From: Microthrixaceae bacterium | GTDB lineage: Bacteria; Actinomycetota; Acidimicrobiia; Acidimicrobiales; Microtrichaceae | Assembly: GCA_019694615.1 (NCBI GenBank) | Contig: JAIBBP010000281.1 | Location: forward strand, 34,806-98,805 | Length of the DNA stretch: 64,000 nucleotides | Direction: 5' to 3' | Shown: positions 59,018 through 64,000 of the stretch, one piece after another | Layout: each line of letters begins with the position of its first letter | Numbering within the stretch: the first letter of the stretch is position 1 | Made by a program: the position numbers and the translations under genes | Notes under the pieces: generated by a model | What the model was told of the DNA's origin: nothing | Database searches by the model: none | What the model saw: the letters and a program-made list of their open reading frames with translations, nothing else

Positions 59018-62000
59018 ATGACCGATCGGAGGAGGAGGCCACAGCGATCTCTCGCGATCGTGTCCGCCGTCCTTCTGGTCGCGTCGGGTGCGATCGCGAA
59101 TGTGGGTGTGGTCGCACAGCCGTTGCCAGCGGAGTCGGCCCCGCCGGGTCGGACTACATGGGAGAGCCCACGGCCGGACTGGGGGGTCGAAACGCCGGTG
59201 ATGTCGGCGGACGGGAACTGGGTCGCGTTCCAGTCAGCAAGTTCCCACATCGTGCCCGACGACACCAACGGGGTCCGCGACATCTTCCTGTTGGAGCTTG
59301 CCACGGGCTCGGTGACTCGGGTGTCGGTGGCCTCTGACGGCACCCAGGCCAATGGCTCCAGCGGCAACGCGGTCAACGTCAACGGCATCCGCGGTATCGA
59401 CTACGACGCTCCCGCCATATCGGGCGACGGGCGATTCGTCGCGTTCCAGTCTTCGGCCTCGAACCTCGTGCCGGGGGATGGGAATGGTGTGGAGGACGTC
59501 TTCGTGTTCGACCGGGGGATCTCGCCCGCGGCTCCGTCGACGATGATGGTCAGCCGCACGCCTGCCGGCGTTCCCGCCAATGGGGCGAGCCGCAGTCCGG
59601 CGATCTCGCAATGCATGCCGGACCAACGTTGCGCGGTCGCTTTCGTCTCCACTGCGACCAACCTGCACGCTTCGGGCTCTGACGGAAAGTCCCACGTCTA
59701 CCGTTGGTCACACCCGAACGGCGAGATCGAGCGGATGGATTGCTCGAGCTCGACGCCACAACTCGCGCACAAGGGCGATGCGTCGTCGCCGTCAATAGGA
59801 GCCATGGGGTTCTGGGTGGCGTTCGCGGCGACTGTTGAAGGTGAAGAATCGACGTCAGTTCTCTTGTCCTCAGGCGATTGCAGCGTGCAGCTCGACTCGA
59901 CCTCCATGCCTAGGTCCGACGGCGCTGACTTCGAGCCTGTGGTGACGGAGTTTGGTGACTACTACCCGCGTGTGGTCTATACAACCACGGCAACAAACGT
60001 GATCCCCGGCCAGCACCTGTCGGGTCGAAATGTAGTCATGTCTGTCGACGGTGTACGGCGCTTGCTGAGTGGCGGCGAGTTCAGCGGGCGGAGCCACAGT
60101 CCTGCAATCGGCGCGAGCGAAGGGAGTGCGGCAAGCTCGTTCGTCGTAGCTTTCGTGGCGAGTCCGACCGGCGATATCGACCCGGAGGAGGGCTCGATGA
60201 TCGTCGTGCAGTCAGGCGACACGTGGCTTCCTGTTCTGGTGCCCTCGCCGTCACGCTCGTACTCCGCATCGACCCCGTCGCTCGCCTGGACCCACACGAC
60301 TCCGGCCCCGGAATCTCGGCTCGTGTTCGGTGCATCGCCGGCCGGAGAGAGCGTCGCAGGCCGATCGCTCATAGTGGAGGGAAGGGTAAGAACAGACCCC
60401 ACAGCTGGTCCACCAAATGTGACCACGATCCTTCCGACGGAGCTCCCAGCCATCGATCCGTCGCTGTCCGACGACGGCCGTTGGGTGGCGTTTGCATCGT
60501 CGGCACCGGACCTCGTGCCGGGTGACCGCAATGGCAGCTCCGACGTGTTCGTCCGCAACATCGACACCGGAGCACTCGTGCGCGTTTCCCTAGCGACGGA
60601 CGGGAGCGAACGCGTCGGTGGTGCCGCGCAGCCGGCGGTCTCCGCTGACGGGCGATATGTTGCCTTCGCCGCGGCAGCCGACCTGGCGCACACCGGAAGC
60701 GAGGTCCGTGATCCGTCAGTCTCACTCCGGGCGGACGGATCGTTTGAGTCGGAGTTTGATGACGGAGTTAGCAACGTCTACGTGCGCGACCGCGACACCG
60801 ACAAGAACGGTATCTTCGACGAAGCAGGAAAGACTCGCACCGTGTTGGTCAGTCGGGGGTACAACGTCCTCAACGGTGTGGTGTCACCGGTCCGGAGCCG
60901 AGGTGCCAGTCGCCGGCCCGACATCACCCCTGACGGTCAGCACGTCACCTACGAGACGACTGCGGACGACCTGGCCGAGGACGGGTCGGGGTTCGGCAAC
61001 GACGGTCGCCGCGTCGTCGTCGCTCACGACCGCGATGCCGACGGCGATTCGATCTTCGACGACATCGAGGTTCTCCCGAACCCGACCGGCCCAACCACGC
61101 AGCGCACCAGGACGTCAATCCTGACGGCCGGATGGAAGTTTGACAGCACCAGCCGAAGCCTCGTCCCGGCGACGGCACCAGTCGCGGACGGCAACTCCGC
61201 AGAACCAGTCATCTCGGCTAGCGGTCGGTACGTCGCCTTCACGACAGAAGCCGAGAACCTGCTCCGTGACGGCGCGTACGAGTGCGTTCCGGACGCGACC
61301 ACTGCCACCACCGAGCCTCCAGTCGTCCTTCTCGAAGCTCGCCCAATGCCGGCTTCCTGCCCTTCGGGCACCCACGCCGCGGGCTACAACTTCGCGGCGA
61401 ACCAAGGACAACGCGACGTCGTGCTGGTGGACCGAGACCCTGACGGCGACGGTACTTTCGACGGTGGTAGGTACGTGCCGAGCCTCCGCGACGAGAACTC
61501 GATTCAGGTCGAGATCGTGTCACGATCGGCAAACGGCGGAAACCTGAACGCCCCGTCGACCTCACCGTCGATCTCCGACGATGGTCGTCTCGTGACGTTT
61601 GTGACATCGGCCCCCGGAGTCGTCGGCGCTCCGTCGCAGCGCGGCGTGACCCAGGTTTATCTCCGGGATGTCACGGCCGAAGCCAACGAACTCGTGTCGG
61701 CGGTGGGAACGGGTTTGACGGCAGCGGCCGGGGATCGCGATAGCGATGATCCGTCGATCTCGGCCAACGGTCGGATGGTCGCATTTCGATCCGGGGCGAC
61801 GAATCTCGTACGTGGAGACCCCGACGGGATGGATGTTCTTGTCCGTGACCTTCGGACGGTGTCTCGCTCCACGGTGATCGCATCGGTCAGTACGGGCGGG
61901 GAGCCGGGAGAGAACACGTTTCCTTCCAGCGGGACCGCGATCGGTACCGGCGAGACGGGTACGACGATCGACGGTACCGGTAGACGGGTGGGGTTCTCGA

Positions 62001-62797
62001 CCAACGCGACCAGCTTCGATCCCCGCGATGCGAACGGCATCGAGGACGTCTACGTCAGAACCTGGCTGCCAGACCTCCTGATCCGTCCGAATCCGGTCGA
62101 CTTCGGCACAGTCGCTACCGGAACGACCTCTGCACAACAGACTGTCAGCGTCGAGAATCGCGGCTTCGGCCCCATTCGCATCACCGGACAGGAGACGACG
62201 GGGCCGGACGCGGAGCGCTTCATGAGGGTCGCGCCCGGCTTTACGTGTAGGGAGGCCAGCGGTGGGGGGCAAATTCTCGACCGGACCGAGACCTGTGCGG
62301 TGTCCTCCCATACGTTCAACCCAACCGCTGTCGGGGCTCGGTCAGCGCTGGTCACGGTGCTCACCGAGGACACGACGATTCGGCCGACCGTGCTGCTGGC
62401 CGGGGTCGGCCGCAACCCTACGTCGGAATCGACGGATCCTCCGGACTCGTCAGCCGAGACGACAACTACTACAGCACCCCCAGTGGTCGTGTTGCGCCAC
62501 ACCCCCTTCATCGACGTAACTCCGAACGTCACGCTCGCTGGGCGCGCTGTGGAGGTCCGCGGCGGAGGGTTCCCCGAAGAGTCGCGAGTCGAGCTCCGGT
62601 GGTCCATCGGCATCCCGAACAGCACGATCGTGCGGACCGATTCATTGGGCTCGTTCACCACAAGCGTTCTCCTCCTACCCAACGACTTCGTTGGTCCACG
62701 CGCGCTCGAGGCGCACTGGGTTGGGGGTCCACCCGCCACTGATGACCTGCTCGTCGTACGGGGGACGGTCGACCGTGACTTCATCAGCCGGCGTTGA
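59018..62797 (+). CDS. Secreted multi-repeat beta-propeller (PD40/WD40-like) protein
   Basis: A 1259-residue secreted protein: signal peptide (LAIVSAVLLVASGAIANVGV, cleaved near residue 35-40), then about eleven repeats of the type PAISGDGRFVAFQSSASNLV..GDxNGxxDVFVxD from residue ~55 to ~1000, as in TolB/PD40 propellers. An ASPM/HYDIN-like domain (RPNPVDFGTVATGTTSAQQT), a Thr-rich spacer (SAETTTTTAPPVVV) and an Ig/IPT-like end follow. No wall anchor or TM at the C-terminus. Ribosome site GGAGGG precedes ATG 59018. It might bind surface or calcium; function unknown. It is 90 nt from the COG1470-like gene on the same strand, but I see no proof it belongs to the injection system. Confidence 0.8.
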   Translation: MTDRRRRPQRSLAIVSAVLLVASGAIANVGVVAQPLPAESAPPGRTTWESPRPDWGVETPVMSADGNWVAFQSASSHIVPDDTNGVRDIFLLELATGSVTRVSVASDGTQANGSSGNAVNVNGIRGIDYDAPAISGDGRFVAFQSSASNLVPGDGNGVEDVFVFDRGISPAAPSTMMVSRTPAGVPANGASRSPAISQCMPDQRCAVAFVSTATNLHASGSDGKSHVYRWSHPNGEIERMDCSSSTPQLAHKGDASSPSIGAMGFWVAFAATVEGEESTSVLLSSGDCSVQLDSTSMPRSDGADFEPVVTEFGDYYPRVVYTTTATNVIPGQHLSGRNVVMSVDGVRRLLSGGEFSGRSHSPAIGASEGSAASSFVVAFVASPTGDIDPEEGSMIVVQSGDTWLPVLVPSPSRSYSASTPSLAWTHTTPAPESRLVFGASPAGESVAGRSLIVEGRVRTDPTAGPPNVTTILPTELPAIDPSLSDDGRWVAFASSAPDLVPGDRNGSSDVFVRNIDTGALVRVSLATDGSERVGGAAQPAVSADGRYVAFAAAADLAHTGSEVRDPSVSLRADGSFESEFDDGVSNVYVRDRDTDKNGIFDEAGKTRTVLVSRGYNVLNGVVSPVRSRGASRRPDITPDGQHVTYETTADDLAEDGSGFGNDGRRVVVAHDRDADGDSIFDDIEVLPNPTGPTTQRTRTSILTAGWKFDSTSRSLVPATAPVADGNSAEPVISASGRYVAFTTEAENLLRDGAYECVPDATTATTEPPVVLLEARPMPASCPSGTHAAGYNFAANQGQRDVVLVDRDPDGDGTFDGGRYVPSLRDENSIQVEIVSRSANGGNLNAPSTSPSISDDGRLVTFVTSAPGVVGAPSQRGVTQVYLRDVTAEANELVSAVGTGLTAAAGDRDSDDPSISANGRMVAFRSGATNLVRGDPDGMDVLVRDLRTVSRSTVIASVSTGGEPGENTFPSSGTAIGTGETGTTIDGTGRRVGFSTNATSFDPRDANGIEDVYVRTWLPDLLIRPNPVDFGTVATGTTSAQQTVSVENRGFGPIRITGQETTGPDAERFMRVAPGFTCREASGGGQILDRTETCAVSSHTFNPTAVGARSALVTVLTEDTTIRPTVLLAGVGRNPTSESTDPPDSSAETTTTTAPPVVVLRHTPFIDVTPNVTLAGRAVEVRGGGFPEESRVELRWSIGIPNSTIVRTDSLGSFTTSVLLLPNDFVGPRALEAHWVGGPPATDDLLVVRGTVDRDFISRR

Positions 62798-62869
62798 CTA
62801 CCCGTCCAGATAAACCCCCGCCAGCGCTAGTGTCCGCCCGCGACCACGCGCAGCACACAGGGGGACTAC

Positions 62870-64000
62870 ATGACGGACGTGCTACCGCAGATCGATCTGC
62901 TGAACGGGCATCTCTACGCCGCTGATCCGACGCCGACGTATCGGTGGCTGCGTCACAACGCCCCGGTGTACCGCGACGACATCAACGGCCTGTGGGGTAT
63001 CAGTCGCTACCGCGACATCGTCGAGGTCGAGAAGCAGACGAAGCGGTACTCCAACCGCAACTCGTACCGCCCGTTGCCGCCCGACGACTTCGACGACCAA
63101 TCGATGATCGGCCAGGACGACCCGTTGCACCAGACTCAGCGCCGGCTCGTCGCCCGCCGTTTCACGCCGCGTGCCGTGCAGTCCCACGAGGACGAGATCC
63201 GCGCCGTGGTCAACGGTCTGATCGACGACGCGCTCGCGGCGGGGACCGTCGACGCGATCGACGCGCTGGCCGCACCGTTGCCGGCGATGATGATCGCCAA
63301 GTACCTCGGGTTCGGCCTCGACCGCTGGAAGGACATCCAGCGGTGGTCCACCGAGACGATCCCGCTCGGCGGCGGTCCCCGCTACCTCGACGATCGGGGC
63401 ATCGTTGCGGCCTTCGAGTTCGCCGGCGCGTGCTCCGAGCTGATCGCCGAGAAGCGGGCGAACCCCACCGACGACATGGTCTCGGTCTGGTGCCACACCG
63501 AGATCGACGGCGAGCCCATGTCCGACGAGGTGATCATCGGCGAGTGCCTGCTGCTCGTCGACGGTGGGGCCGAGACCACGCGGACCGTGATCGCTCAGAC
63601 CATGTGGGATCTCATCGAACACCCCGATCAGCAGCAGCGTCTGCGGGACGATCCGTCGATGATCGGGGCGTCGGCGGTCGAGGAGTTCATCCGTTGGGTC
63701 ACGCCGATCCTCAACATGGCCCGGCTCGTCACCGAGGATCACGAGTTGCACGGCCAGCAGTTGCGCGCCGGCGATCAGCTGATTCTCATGTACAGCTCGG
63801 CCAACCGCGACGAGGAGATCTTCGACTCACCGGACACCTACGACGTCGGACGTGGTCACAACAACCACATCGCCTTCGGCTTCGGCACCCACTTCTGCCT
63901 CGGTTCGAGCCTCGCCCGCCTCGAGATCCGGCTGTACTTCGAGGAGTGCCTGCGTGGTGTGTCGTCCTTCTCGATCGCCCCCCGTACGACACCGAACCAC
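62870..64000 (+). CDS. Cytochrome P450 (3' end outside window)
   Basis: The first 377 residues of a soluble bacterial P450. I-helix LLLVDGGAETTRTV (228-240), ExxR in EEFIRW (E272, R275), and heme loop AFGFGTHFCLGSSLARLE (C343 axial ligand). The I-helix has G-A-E-T-T, the usual oxygen-activation pattern. The start ATG 62870 lies after a GGGGGA ribosome site; the family start MTDVLPQIDLLNG fits. It resembles actinobacterial CYPs that hydroxylate steroids, fatty acids or terpenoids, but the substrate cannot be assigned. No ferredoxin or reductase gene is visible before the edge. Confidence 0.9.
   Translation, partial: MTDVLPQIDLLNGHLYAADPTPTYRWLRHNAPVYRDDINGLWGISRYRDIVEVEKQTKRYSNRNSYRPLPPDDFDDQSMIGQDDPLHQTQRRLVARRFTPRAVQSHEDEIRAVVNGLIDDALAAGTVDAIDALAAPLPAMMIAKYLGFGLDRWKDIQRWSTETIPLGGGPRYLDDRGIVAAFEFAGACSELIAEKRANPTDDMVSVWCHTEIDGEPMSDEVIIGECLLLVDGGAETTRTVIAQTMWDLIEHPDQQQRLRDDPSMIGASAVEEFIRWVTPILNMARLVTEDHELHGQQLRAGDQLILMYSSANRDEEIFDSPDTYDVGRGHNNHIAFGFGTHFCLGSSLARLEIRLYFEECLRGVSSFSIAPRTTPNH

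Overview
The window looks like chromosome from a high-GC actinobacterium. Acidimicrobiia (Ilumatobacter-like) is my best guess, from the GC-rich codon use, frequent GTG starts, 4-nt ATGA/GTGA stop-start overlaps, DUF2510 and MT0933-type small proteins, AbiEi/DUF559 proteins, and an actinobacterial contractile injection cluster. This is inference; there is no 16S gene or other taxonomic marker here. I see no tRNA, rRNA, CRISPR array or insertion sequence.

Layout. 1-5929 (all minus): the 5' part of a PLP decarboxylase, a VOC protein, then a coupled operon of ketosynthase III, heme-oxygenase-like diiron enzyme, unknown protein and RND/MMPL exporter. 5930-6295 holds no convincing complete gene, only a GH25-like remnant and a hairpin. 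6296-12649: glutamate dehydrogenase, two interleaved ABC-2 export systems and an EamA transporter. 12760-21140: alkanesulfonate-monooxygenase-like enzyme, alcohol dehydrogenase and a complete Opp/Dpp peptide importer. 21250-34651: HerA-like ATPase, MT0933-like protein, amine oxidoreductase, two CitE-family lyases, AbiEi/DUF559 protein, aldehyde dehydrogenase, membrane proteins, epoxide-hydrolase-like enzyme and a tyrosine phosphatase.

34803-58927 is the main attraction: a complete-looking extracellular-type contractile injection system (eCIS, Afp/PVC-like). A thirteen-gene minus-strand operon (49757 down to 37713) encodes sheath, two tube proteins, tail assembly protein, DUF6760, a disordered Pro-rich protein, LysM tube-cap protein, VgrG-like spike, PAAR tip, gp25, gpJ baseplate, tail protein I and a zinc-ribbon/TM/discoidin membrane protein. 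Divergent from it are a DUF4157 HELTH-motif protein and a 1171-residue helical protein with a variable-looking C-terminus that I propose as the payload. A second minus operon supplies the LuxR-type regulator, DUF4255 cap protein and AAA+ ATPase. A large ATPase-SARP regulator stands at one end and a membrane-anchored COG1470-like protein at the other. I find no tail fibre, no classical tape measure, and no phage terminase, portal or lysis genes.

59018-64000: a secreted 11-repeat beta-propeller-type protein and the 5' part of a cytochrome P450.

A recurrent feature is long, near-perfect hairpins between transcription units (6048, 12682, 17088, 21161, 25409, 27460, 28524). They are probably terminators. 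Two are variants of the same 49-nt repeat and flank a single AbiEi-like gene. Apart from 5930-6295, no gap exceeds 300 bases.
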